Of a DNA stretch of 64,000 nucleotides, positions 28,301 through 35,733 are shown one piece after another. Origin of the DNA: DAISJI01 sp964559835 (GTDB lineage: Bacteria; Acidobacteriota; Terriglobia; Terriglobales; Acidobacteriaceae); contig CAZLJE010000010.1 of the NCBI GenBank assembly GCA_964559835.1, forward strand, positions 62,001-126,000. Direction: 5' to 3'. The notes beneath the pieces were generated by a model. That model did no database searches. It worked only from the letters and a program-made list of their open reading frames with translations, and was not told the origin of the DNA. Position 1 is the stretch's first letter, and the number at the start of each line of letters is the position of its first letter. The translations under genes were made by a program, and so were the position numbers.

Positions 28301-28708
28301 GTCAGCCTCACCGGTCCCTACTCGCGCGAGATAGGCGCCTATACGCGCTATGGCGATGTGACCTCCCTCCTACGACAGGTCGACGACCGCTTCGTGATTC
28401 TTGGTTCCGGGGAGGAAATCGCCGTTGATTTCGATCCAACCACACTACCGTCGCTTCCGCCTGGATGGAAACGCGACTACTTCTTCTTTGCCGACGGCTA
28501 CGAAAAGGACATGGATTTCTACGCCGCGGAAGCCAACACCGTCGACCCGCTCCCTTTCAGTGCGATGGAAATATATCCTTCCAGCCGAAACTATCCGGAT
28601 GACTCGGCGCACATCGACTACCAGCTCGAATACAACACGCGTTTCGTGACGAATCCGGCGCCCCGCTCATTCCGGTATCACTACCACGGCATACTCGTTT
28701 CACATTGA
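25253..28708 (+). CDS. TPR, FG-GAP propeller and ASPIC/UnbV fusion protein
   Basis: 1151 residues, exported. A signal-like N-terminus is followed by TPR units (about 45-210) and FG-GAP blades (about 250-620, for example DFDNDGNPDLF and DYDHDGDTDLY). Next come an ASPIC/UnbV domain (about 620-710, VRILWPTGVVQDEV) and a C-terminal region of about 440 residues that starts at CPILFAWDGARYRF and is common in such proteins but unnamed. The GTG start at 25253 has a strong GGAGG eight bases upstream, so the 86-base overlap with the previous gene seems real. It is the largest member of the cytochrome/ASPIC group and may form its outer scaffold. Confidence 0.88.
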   Translation: MQARLPRLTLMLAVALGTLAPGAPRRIGDPQERSGASSTGSSNAVEAVRLNNLGVAYMGQQRFAEATRLFQRAYTRDPKLEVARLNEGISLLNEQKIDAARAALQAVVKRDPSNARAWFNLGLLYRGADQPKEAVDAFRHSAQLAPDDPDTHYFVGASAVQMQDDQTAIAAFQKALQLNPYHASAEFGLARVYQRLGNQEEARKHLTVFQHLTQTKLGVPMSLAYGEQGVLSVGEQARLPQSSVPRPIKVRFTDVTATAGLSGIGAKTNDVTADVAACWLDFDNDGNPDLFVGSGGATGGMALYHNTGHGKFQDVTKSAGLDPTRSAIGCAVSDYDNDGFADLAVSLGRDAKVVLYHNQHDGTFKDVTADAHINAGGHVAQLAWVDYDHDGDTDLYVVGSGYVSGPTISILYRNNGDGTFTDVTEATGFGVGAHVVLPTDYNNDRAVDIVSAGGKPALMTNPREGRWPRSELWMEGNTVAAGIGDFNKDGWPDVAFARADRPAVTLWQNVDGKSAKPVALPDVGLRNATSIVALDYDNDGWIDLAVVGTTAAGQGAIRLLRNENGAGFRDVSADTGLEKIRLSDPQAIAAADYDGDGAVDILITQAGGPPILLHNEGGNQNHSLRLSLKGLNDNKSAIGSKVEVFAGQLWQRFEIGNSSSPGQSSTDLLVGIGKETQADVVRILWPTGVVQDEVEIASGKTAKILEIDRRGSSCPILFAWDGARYRFITDMLGAGVLGHWIAPNTRNIPDPTEYVKIEDFSPAPRNGRLSFRLMEPMEEVVYIDQARLLAVDHPADALVYPNEYFASNPPYPEFKVVSAREPRTVRGWDDRGHEVTELLRKRDHRYVTDFTRLPFAGFTRPHKLELDLGRKYAGGPLRLLMSGYIEYFTATSMYAADQAGIQPFAPYVEALDQSGKWVRVIDDMGFPAGLPRTITVDLSGKLPLGTQRIRLTTNLQIYWDQVLVDESEPLPVAGDADRPGVVVREVPLVKAQLRFHGYPRSQEGSTPGDLSYRYEDVSLTGPYSREIGAYTRYGDVTSLLRQVDDRFVILGSGEEIAVDFDPTTLPSLPPGWKRDYFFFADGYEKDMDFYAAEANTVDPLPFSAMEIYPSSRNYPDDSAHIDYQLEYNTRFVTNPAPRSFRYHYHGILVSH

Positions 28709-28831
28709 TCGCCGGCAACGCTGCAATATCGATTCATGGCCGGATGTGAAGCTTTTTTTGATAGCCGGCTAATACAAAAACACTATGGCGCAACGTCCGC
28801 GTTACACGTAAAGTGCCGCCACTGTTGTGGG

Positions 28832-28951
28832 GTGAAAACACGCATGTTTAATGAGGCTGTCCACTGCAGCTGTGTTCGCGTTTCCCTGATTGCCGTATTG
28901 ACCGCGGCCGCGTTCCTCATCAACACTCCCCATGCCCTTGGCCAAGGTTGA
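28832..28951 (+). pseudogene. Signal peptide of the next gene, cut off by in-frame TGA
   Basis: From GTG 28832 (or ATG 28844) the frame encodes a classic signal peptide (CVRVSLIAVLTAAAFLINTP, then HALGQG) and ends at TGA 28949-28951. The outer-membrane protein at 28952 is in the same frame with no base between. A single substitution of a Cys or Trp codon to TGA explains it best; a Cys would fit the small-residue surroundings. Confidence 0.65.
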
Positions 28952-30007
28952 GTGGCCGCCCGGTCGAGTGCGCCCGTGATCGGCGCCTTATGCAAGGGGA
29001 CAAACCCGGAAGCTGACCTTTCGACCCAGAATGACGGCGATGGGCCGTTCTCGGCCCATCATTGGTCGATCTCGTTTGGATATCGCAAACAATACTCGCA
29101 CCGGCATTTTGTCGGCAGTGTCGAGCAGGTGCAGCGGCAGCAGCAAGGGACGGAGGTCGTCAATTCCATCCACCTATTTGATGTGTCGCTGACCTACAAC
29201 TTCAGTCCGCGCTGGAGCATGAGTTTGAGCGTCCCTGTCATGAACGCGACCCGGACCTACGACCACCAGCTCCTGCAGAACGCACTGCATATCCCCGGCG
29301 CTCCCGACCAGGTGTCGAATAGCAATGGGATCGGCGACATCGGAGTCTCAGCTCAATTTTGGCTGATTCGTCCGCCTGCGGAACATGGCCGCAATATCGC
29401 ATTCTCTTTCGGCGCCGTCTTCCCGACCGGCAACAGCCGCGCCTGGGACACGGTAGAAACTATTAGCGGACCGCAGAAGGTTTTCGTCGACCAATCGATC
29501 CAGCCTGGCTCGGGCGGCTACGGCATTATGTTTGGGACGCAGGCGTTCCAGCGCGTCCGTCGCGCCGTCCTGTACGTCTCAGGGTCCTATGTCCTGACCC
29601 CGCAGGATATCAGCGGCACTCCTAACGCGTCGCTGGCGGGTTTGAATCGCACACCCAATCCGCTGACGGCTTATATGTCAGTCCCCGATCAGTACCTCGT
29701 CGATGGTGGGGTCGCATATCCCTTCCCGCACGTGCGCGGGCTCGCCTGGAAGACGGGCCTGCGTTACGAGGGAGTGAAGGTTAAAGACCTCATCGGCGAC
29801 AGCCTCGGTTTTCGCAGGCCCGGCTATGCGCTTTCGATCGAACCTGGGCTGCAGTATGAGCACCGCCGCGACACTTGGACGTTCAACCTGCCAGTTGCTA
29901 TGCAGCGCAATCGGAAGCGCAGCGTTCCCGACCAGATGCTGGGCACTGCCGGCGACGCCGCATTCGCCGACTACATTTTGTTGATCGGTTACTCACGACG
30001 GTTCTGA
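28952..30007 (+). CDS. Outer-membrane beta-barrel protein lacking its signal peptide
   Basis: The 351 codons after the TGA encode a protein with alternating polar and hydrophobic strands ending in Phe (LLIGYSRRF), as in outer-membrane transporters. Examples are WSISFGYRKQYSHRHFVG and WSMSLSVPVMNATR. It starts at GTG right after the in-frame stop, with no signal peptide of its own, so as written it could not be exported. Unless the TGA is read through or is a sequence error, the gene is non-functional. It is followed after one base by the TlpA-type gene, an operon-like arrangement. Confidence 0.75.
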   Translation: MAARSSAPVIGALCKGTNPEADLSTQNDGDGPFSAHHWSISFGYRKQYSHRHFVGSVEQVQRQQQGTEVVNSIHLFDVSLTYNFSPRWSMSLSVPVMNATRTYDHQLLQNALHIPGAPDQVSNSNGIGDIGVSAQFWLIRPPAEHGRNIAFSFGAVFPTGNSRAWDTVETISGPQKVFVDQSIQPGSGGYGIMFGTQAFQRVRRAVLYVSGSYVLTPQDISGTPNASLAGLNRTPNPLTAYMSVPDQYLVDGGVAYPFPHVRGLAWKTGLRYEGVKVKDLIGDSLGFRRPGYALSIEPGLQYEHRRDTWTFNLPVAMQRNRKRSVPDQMLGTAGDAAFADYILLIGYSRRF

Positions 30008-30008
30008 T

Positions 30009-30587
30009 ATGACGAGATTATTTCGCCTCTCTCTGCTTGCGTCGTTTGTCGCGGTCGGACTGCTCGCGACGATCCTTTGCCTTCCGGTCGCCGCGGCACA
30101 GGAGCGACCTCATTTGTCTCTTGCCGATCTCCGCGGACAGCAGCATAGCCTTGATGAGTATCGCGGCAAGCCCATCGTGGTGAATTTCTGGGCGACGTGG
30201 TGTGCCGCCTGCCAGCACGAAATGCCTTTGTTCATTGACCTCAAGAAGCACTACGGCGATTCGGTTCAGGTGGTCACCATCTCGCTCGATGACAGCAACA
30301 CCCGTGACAAGATCGGGACCTTCGCCGTCAGGTACAAGATGGACGTTCCAATCCTGCTCGGGACCGTGGATGACTTGAAAAGAGTCGGGCTGGGCGAAGC
30401 CCTGCCTGCGACCCTGTTTCTCGACTCGGACGGTAACGCTGTGGCCCGAATCCTAGGCGAGGCGAGCAAGAACGACCTGCGTAGTCGGCTCGATTGGATT
30501 GTGAATAAAAAGGGTTCCGCTCCTCCCGCCCGCACTGACAACTTTGCCAAGCGCCGCCCTGACGACGCTGCAATCCACGTACGTTAG
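30009..30587 (+). CDS. TlpA/ResA-type thiol-disulfide oxidoreductase
   Basis: Periplasmic thioredoxin-like protein of 192 residues. The signal peptide is residues 1-30 (ending AAAQ). The thioredoxin fold starts at LSLADLRGQQHSLDEYRGK and has the active site WCAAC (Cys65, Cys68). Proteins of this kind reduce apocytochrome c thiols or cluster and copper sites, which suits the cytochrome-rich run upstream. The start lies one base after the outer-membrane protein stop. The fold and active site are clear; the substrate is inferred from context. Confidence 0.9.
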   Translation: MTRLFRLSLLASFVAVGLLATILCLPVAAAQERPHLSLADLRGQQHSLDEYRGKPIVVNFWATWCAACQHEMPLFIDLKKHYGDSVQVVTISLDDSNTRDKIGTFAVRYKMDVPILLGTVDDLKRVGLGEALPATLFLDSDGNAVARILGEASKNDLRSRLDWIVNKKGSAPPARTDNFAKRRPDDAAIHVR

Positions 30588-31119
30588 TCAAAGCCAGACA
30601 TTTAGAACATCGGCGCTATCACTCGTATATTTCAATAACTTAGCTGAACAGAATGGGCAGAACACTAAGACGCTGGGCCTGCAGATTGTAGCTGCCGTTG
30701 CCAAGCACAATGGATGGACTGAATTCGAAACGGTATCGGTTTCCAGGCTCTTCACGTCGAAGTGGCGACTGCAATCCCCCATCCTGGGACCCGCTCAGTT
30801 GATCCCCCGGTTGCGCGTCAGGCAATGGAGGGTGCCTTCCCGACTGCGAGCTTCGGGTAGCTACATGGCTATCTTTGATGGTAAGACTGTCACGCTATAC
30901 CCGTCGATAGGAAACTGGAACCTGCCCTGCCGGTCGCACTATTTCATTACGAAGAACAAGGTCGCGTGCGCGCCGAAATGGACGGACAAGCAGATCGCCA
31001 GGGGGCGGTCGCAGGAAGCGCGAGCGAGAGAGAAGTACTACGCGGGCACGCACAGTGATACGAGCGCAGCGGACACACCAAGCAAGCCGCGACGAACAAA
31101 GAAGAAGATCAAGGAGTAG
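30544..31119 (+). pseudogene. DUF6527-family protein, N-terminally degenerate
   Basis: The last 85 codons (from ATG 30865) match the DUF6527 family closely: VTLYPSIGNWNLPCRSHYF, KNKVACAPKWTDKQIARGR, AREKYY. The family normally also has an N-terminal half with a Cys-rich CxCGC-type motif; this is absent, and the preceding codons look random. The open frame also overlaps the end of the TlpA gene. I therefore read it as a 5'-truncated copy. DUF6527 genes are often found beside bacterial ubiquitin-like conjugation genes (ThiF/E1-like, multiubiquitin), but none is seen here. The C-terminal tail is Lys/Arg-rich. Confidence 0.6.
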
Positions 31120-31317
31120 CTGGCCCCGCGCGGAAGGCAGTTCAGGGATGGCAATTCGAAATCGCGGCATCGAGACAGAAGTGAGCGGCGCGACGATATT
31201 AGCGATGGCGTGACTCTAAAACTGGGGAACACACTAGGGAGAACAACGTCGGCTGAATCTGCCTCTTTGTGGCCACGAAAACGTTTGGGAAACCGTTGAA
31301 ACCATTTGTTTGTGGTT

Positions 31318-31367
31318 TCTGATCGAAAATCAGTAGGTTGAAGGTTCGATTGCTTCCGCGCTCACCA
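31318..31367 (+). other. 3' half of a tRNA gene, possible integration scar
   Basis: The 50 bases have exactly the layout of tRNA positions 27-76: anticodon arm with loop TCGAAAA (GAA at 34-36), five-base variable loop AGGTT, T arm GAAGG-TTCGATT-GCTTC, acceptor strand CGCGCTC, then ACCA. One pair in the T stem and one in the anticodon stem fail, and base 33 is C instead of T. No D arm or 5' acceptor strand lies upstream. Such halves are left when elements integrate into tRNA genes. Confidence 0.45.
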
Positions 31368-31613
31368 TCTCTTTTCAATGATTTACCGCAGAAAAAGCCC
31401 GCACGGAAGCACTTTTGACGGGGTATTGAAAAGAAGCGTTTTAGCTCGTAGCGGCTCGAAGCGTACGGCACACTCACGGCACACCCGCCAGAGACTGGCC
31501 CACACGACTGACAGCTTGTTACCCACATTGTTATCAATCGAAAACTGCAGAAACACAGGTGTGAAAATTGTGATCGGCGAGCACTGAAGAAGGAATCGTA
31601 AAATCCAAGCTAA

Positions 31614-31687
31614 AGACCTGGGCCGTCAATAAACAAAAAAACGATTTCAACGATTTCCCGACGTTTCTTTTGGGACAGCCCAGGTCT
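31614..31687. repeat. 10-bp perfect inverted repeat with 9-bp tandem repeat inside
   Basis: AGACCTGGGC (31614-31623) and GCCCAGGTCT (31678-31687) are exact reverse complements. The 54-base spacer holds AACGATTTC twice in tandem (31640-31657). Possible regulatory or mobile-element end; no function is established. Confidence 0.5.
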
Positions 31688-31805
31688 GCTACGACCTTGA
31701 ACGTTTGATTTCAGGATGAAGAGTTAGCACCGTAACCGGTGCAACACCTGTTTGATCAGTCCTCCCGGTCCAGCGCCGCGAGGAGTGGCCGCCGAGTCGA
31801 TTTCC

Positions 31806-33473
31806 TTATATGTTTGGCAGTAGATCAAAGAATTCATCATCTTCATTCTTGCCGCCTTCGCCCGCGCCGAGCAGTTTCTCCGATGAGACAAATTCAATGC
31901 GCTCGATCCATTTGACCATCTTGTAGCCGAGTTGATTCTCGACGCGCAGGCGCAAAGGAGCGCCGTAAACACCGGTGAGCGGTTGGCCATTCATCTGACA
32001 AGCGAGGAGACATTCGGCCTTGAGCACGTTGTCCAAGCTCTGAGTGTCGTAATACAAACCGCCGTACAGCGCTTCGCCAAAAGAATAAAAGGCGACGGAC
32101 CTCGCCTCCGGTTTCGGGCGCACCAACTGAATCACTTTTTGCATTGGCACGCCGCCCCATTTCGCGATCCCGCTCCAGCCCTGGATGCAGTGGTGCATGG
32201 TAATGTGCTCGACGAATCCGAGTTGTTGCAGTTCGGCCAGGGTGAGTTCGACAGGATTGTCAACCAAGCCGCCGACTTTAAACTTGAAATCACGGAACCC
32301 TGTTTCCAGGAGCCGCTTCCAGTCTTCCCGCACGGGCAGCTTACCGTTAGGCCAGAAGTACGGCGAGATATCGTCTTCTGAATAGTGTTGCGTTGGAACC
32401 AGCCGGTTGAGGGTGAGCCGTTGCATCGGATACGTCACGGACTTGAGTGCGTGTTGCAGGCCGCGCGGATGGTTCCACGAGAAGTAGTGCGCCGCCGCCC
32501 AGGAGAGCACGACCACGCCAATGCCCACGAAGCCCCAGATCATGCCCTGTGGCTGGAGGTCGTCGGTGCCCATAACGATGTGATTCATGTTGCGGGCGAA
32601 CCCCGTCATGACTACCAGGGTGACGTGCACCACCAGGAAGGCGAGAAAGCTGAGCATGGTGAGGAAGTGGATGGAGCGCGCCGATTGACGTCCGCCGAAT
32701 ATCTTCGCGTACCAGGGGAACCGGTTCACCACGGCAGGCGACATGGACAAACCGGTGGCGATCGCCAGCGGGCCAAACACGAAAAAGACGGTGAAATACG
32801 CGATCTGCTGCAAGGCGTTGTAGCCATAGAAGCCGTTGGGCTCGGACGGGAGGTGGAAAGTCACGTAGTGCACAAACGTGTTCCACGCCTGCACAACAAC
32901 CACAGGCGACGTGGGAATGATTCGTCGCCACTGCTGCGTGTCGAAGAGGCCGATCACGAAGACGAGTCCGGTAAGGATGAAGCCGTGGACGTTGATGAAA
33001 TGCCATACCCGGGCAATGCCGATCGTGTGCCGGTAGCCGGGCGTGCCGACCAGAGGCGAAATGTAGCGGGCGTCATCTTTGGCGGTCCAAAGGCGGTCGT
33101 GTGGAACCGCCAACGGCGTGAAGCGGAGCCATTCGCTGCCCGGAGTGCAGTCGTCGTTGAAGTAAAGGCGTGGATGGTCGTAGAGGATCGACAAGCCGCT
33201 GCGGATCAGCAGCATCACGAACAGAAAATTGAAGAAGTGGCAATAACGGACCCACAGCGGAAACCCGTGCGGTCCCGCGAAATTATTGGGGTACACCTGC
33301 GGGACCGGCGGAACCGGCGGTAGACCAGCGATGGCAAATTCAATCCATGCTGCTAGAACAGCCGCCGCCAGCGCCACCGCGATGGCGATGAGTATCGAAG
33401 GACGAATCCACACGTGAAAACGGCGGTCGCGAGGGTAATGCACTGCCGCATGCGCGGCGTCGAATTCAGGCAT
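31806..33473 (-). CDS. Membrane cytochrome b / sulfite oxidase-type molybdopterin oxidoreductase fusion
   Basis: 555 residues in two parts. The N-terminal half has about six transmembrane helices with paired His residues (WHFINVHGF, ARSIHFL, VVHVTLVVM) like cytochrome b561/NapC-type membrane subunits. The C-terminal part is an oxidoreductase molybdopterin-binding domain with Cys429 in HHCIQGWSGIAKWGG as the expected molybdenum ligand, as in YedY/MsrP and sulfite oxidases. Fusion of both in one chain suggests direct electron exchange between the quinone pool and the molybdenum site. The substrate is unknown; repair of oxidised methionine or sulfite oxidation are options. No Tat signal precedes the catalytic part, since it follows the membrane helices. 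Confidence 0.88.
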   Translation of the reverse strand: MPEFDAAHAAVHYPRDRRFHVWIRPSILIAIAVALAAAVLAAWIEFAIAGLPPVPPVPQVYPNNFAGPHGFPLWVRYCHFFNFLFVMLLIRSGLSILYDHPRLYFNDDCTPGSEWLRFTPLAVPHDRLWTAKDDARYISPLVGTPGYRHTIGIARVWHFINVHGFILTGLVFVIGLFDTQQWRRIIPTSPVVVVQAWNTFVHYVTFHLPSEPNGFYGYNALQQIAYFTVFFVFGPLAIATGLSMSPAVVNRFPWYAKIFGGRQSARSIHFLTMLSFLAFLVVHVTLVVMTGFARNMNHIVMGTDDLQPQGMIWGFVGIGVVVLSWAAAHYFSWNHPRGLQHALKSVTYPMQRLTLNRLVPTQHYSEDDISPYFWPNGKLPVREDWKRLLETGFRDFKFKVGGLVDNPVELTLAELQQLGFVEHITMHHCIQGWSGIAKWGGVPMQKVIQLVRPKPEARSVAFYSFGEALYGGLYYDTQSLDNVLKAECLLACQMNGQPLTGVYGAPLRLRVENQLGYKMVKWIERIEFVSSEKLLGAGEGGKNEDDEFFDLLPNI

Positions 33474-33714
33474 GACTTGACTCTGGCTGAAGCAGAAGAA
33501 TCGTTATGCTCGCTCCGAATCTTGAACGGGCGTAAGCGATGATAATAGTCAGGACCGATCATTGTAAGCAGCATCTTGAACTGAGAGACGGCCCTTACGG
33601 CGTGCGGCTGATTTTGCAGAAACCTCAATACAGAATGTGGATCTGAACATGGCTATAGTGTAAGGAGTTCGAGCTTCCTGGGTGGCTACGTCTTTCCGGG
33701 CAGCCATCGCATAG
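33474..33714. other. Intergenic spacer, nothing recognised
   Basis: Upstream region of the molybdopterin oxidoreductase gene. Together with the IS110 remnant to 33969 and the spacer to 34137 it forms a 660-base region with no intact gene. Confidence 0.5.
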
Positions 33715-33969
33715 TTGGGCGATTGGGGGCCGGATTGCCACGGAAGGTCTGTTCAATTGGATTCCGAATGTCTGCATATATTTGGCCTTGTGCCTGCTGG
33801 TATACGGCGGCAGGCGGTGGCTGGAACACATGGAGGGACCGAACAGTTCTATCGCGATCTTTGCGGGCGCGGCATCGAGGCGCGGATCGGGTTGGAAGCC
33901 AGCGGGTTCAGTCGCAGCCTCATGTGCCGAGCGCTTGGCGGGCGTCACCGCGTGCGTGTAGGTGTCTAG
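33715..33969 (+). mobile_element. Remnant of an IS110-type transposase
   Basis: The frame encodes EQFYRDLCGRGIEARIGLEA followed by SGFSRSLMCRALGG, then a stop. This matches the N-terminal part of IS110-family transposases (family consensus like RVGMEASGHARWFERLLAEL). The first residues of the domain and everything after about residue 80 are missing, and no terminal repeats were found. The rest of the open frame before 33830 does not match. Confidence 0.5.
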
Positions 33970-34137
33970 CTCACTCGGATCGATGAATGTCGCAGTAATT
34001 CTGCATCACTTTTTAATTCATGCCGACGCATCTCCGCACGGTCGAGTATGTGTGCCGGTTGTAATCCGCCGAGCTGCATCTCACGATCGACCGCTCTCAT
34101 CAGCATCTGTGTGCAATGTCAGGTTGAAAGAGCGTAA

Positions 34138-35733
34138 CTACTCCTTCCGTCCCCAGCCGCCACCGCCCGGAGTCTCGATGCGAATCACATCTCCGCGGTT
34201 CCCTCGCACGCTGCATTTGGCCGGCAAGTACTCGGTCTCACCGGAACGGCGGAGGAGAAGGTTCCTGCCGCTACTGCCGTCCTCACCACCTTGCAGGCCG
34301 TACGGCTGAAAACGTCGCCGCTCGGTCAGCAGCGTGATTTGGGAGTCGGCTAATATTTCGATTTCCCGGATGAGACCTTCGCCGCCGCGGAAGCGGCCTT
34401 GCCCTCCCGAGCCTTTCCTGTACTGGTATCGACGCACGCGGAAGGGGTACGCATACTCCAACGCTTCGGCCGGCGTGTTCAGCGAATTCGTCATGTGGGT
34501 ATGGATCCCCGAGAGTCCGTCTGCGTTCGGGCGGGCCCCGGCGCCGCCCGCGACCGTCTCGTAATACGTAAACGGCGCCTGCGTACGCGGATCGATGCCG
34601 CCGATCGTAAGATTGTTCATTGTTCCCGAACTGGCGGCCGGCACGCGTTCCGGCGCCGCCTTCGCCAGCGCCCGCATGAGAACGTCAACGACGCGCTGCG
34701 AAGTCTCAACATTGCCGCCGGCAACAGGCGCGGGGGGCCGTGCATTTACGATCGTTCCTTCCGGCGCCAGCACCTCGATATTTCGCATCAGCCCCGCCGT
34801 TGCGGGGGCATCGTCGGCCAGCAGGCAGCGGAAAACGTAGAACACCGCCGAGTAAGTGATCGAGTACACCGCGTTGATGCTGCCCGACACCTGCGGGTCG
34901 CTCCCGCTGAAATCCACCCGGGCGGCCCCCGATTTGGGCTGGAAACTCAATTTCACGTGGATCCGGATCGGCTGGTCGTCGATCCCATCGCCATCCATGA
35001 AATCTTCGCCCTCGAATTCGCCGGCAGGGAAGCGGCGCAACTCCGCCTCCATGAGCGCGGCCGAGTACTTCAGCAACTCGTCGATGTTGTCGACGACGCG
35101 CGGCCATCCGTATTTTGTGACCAGCTCCTGCAGTCGCTGCGCGCCCACCCGGCAGGAGCCCAGTTGCGCCGTCAGGTCGCCTTCGCGTTCCACCGGGGTG
35201 CGCACGTTGTACAGCAGCAGCTTCATCAGGTTCTGGTCGATTTCTCCCGCGTGCGCGATCTTCACCGGAGGAATGCGAATGCCTTCCTGGAAAATCTCAT
35301 TGCACAGTCCCATCGAACCCGGAAAGGTTCCGCCCACATCGGCATGGTGAGCGCGTGACGCCACATAGAACGAGGGCCGGCGCGATTTGCCGATATGCAC
35401 CGGCAGGACCATGGTGATGTCCGGCAGGTGCGTGCCTCCGGCGTAGGGGTCGTTCAAGATGGCGATGTCGCCCGGCCCGAGGTCGAGCGTGTCCACCGCC
35501 ACCCGCACCGACATCGGCATGGAACCGAGATGCACGGGCATGTGGTCGCCCATCGCGATCACGTTGCCGTTGCGGTCGAAGACCGCGCACGAATAATCCC
35601 GCCGCTCACGGATATTGGGCGAGAACGCGGTCCGCCTCAGGGTCGCGCCCATCTCCTCCGCGATCGCGTGGAAGGTGCTTTTGAAGATCGCCAATTCGAT
35701 TGGATCTACCGCTCGCGCTACGGCCGGCATCAT
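34138..35733 (-). CDS. hyuB: Hydantoinase B/oxoprolinase family subunit
   Basis: 531 residues, B subunit of an ATP-dependent cyclic amidase (N-methylhydantoinase, 5-oxoprolinase or acetophenone carboxylase type). The family signature is clear: IELAIFKSTFHAIAEEMG, ERRDYSCAVFDRNGN, GDHMPVHLGSMP and NDPYAGGTHLPDI at the N-terminus, and the Gly-rich end (GGQGRFRGGEGL, TPGGGGWG). It overlaps hyuA by ATGA and the two subunits are normally made in equal amounts. The exact substrate cannot be told; in this locus a cyclic amide from peptide breakdown is plausible. Confidence 0.9.
   Translation of the reverse strand: MMPAVARAVDPIELAIFKSTFHAIAEEMGATLRRTAFSPNIRERRDYSCAVFDRNGNVIAMGDHMPVHLGSMPMSVRVAVDTLDLGPGDIAILNDPYAGGTHLPDITMVLPVHIGKSRRPSFYVASRAHHADVGGTFPGSMGLCNEIFQEGIRIPPVKIAHAGEIDQNLMKLLLYNVRTPVEREGDLTAQLGSCRVGAQRLQELVTKYGWPRVVDNIDELLKYSAALMEAELRRFPAGEFEGEDFMDGDGIDDQPIRIHVKLSFQPKSGAARVDFSGSDPQVSGSINAVYSITYSAVFYVFRCLLADDAPATAGLMRNIEVLAPEGTIVNARPPAPVAGGNVETSQRVVDVLMRALAKAAPERVPAASSGTMNNLTIGGIDPRTQAPFTYYETVAGGAGARPNADGLSGIHTHMTNSLNTPAEALEYAYPFRVRRYQYRKGSGGQGRFRGGEGLIREIEILADSQITLLTERRRFQPYGLQGGEDGSSGRNLLLRRSGETEYLPAKCSVRGNRGDVIRIETPGGGGWGRKE

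Larger units (their letters stand above)
31120..31805. other. Gene-free stretch with tRNA fragment and inverted repeat
   Basis: No convincing coding frame on either strand. It holds the 3' half of a tRNA (31318-31367) and a 10-bp inverted repeat (31614-31687). An AAAACGTTT core near 31279 resembles a LacI site but has no gene to serve. Confidence 0.6.

Noticed and set aside
28949..28995. Selenocysteine insertion at the in-frame TGA
   Set aside because: The downstream bases form only a poor hairpin and no selenoprotein family matches; a point mutation or error is simpler.
30588..30864. N-terminal half of the DUF6527 gene in another frame
   Set aside because: All three plus frames were read; none shows the Cys-rich motif of the family.
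31271..31290. LacI-like site CGAAAACGTTTGGG
   Set aside because: Matches the palindrome in only about 11 of 16 positions and has no gene to control.
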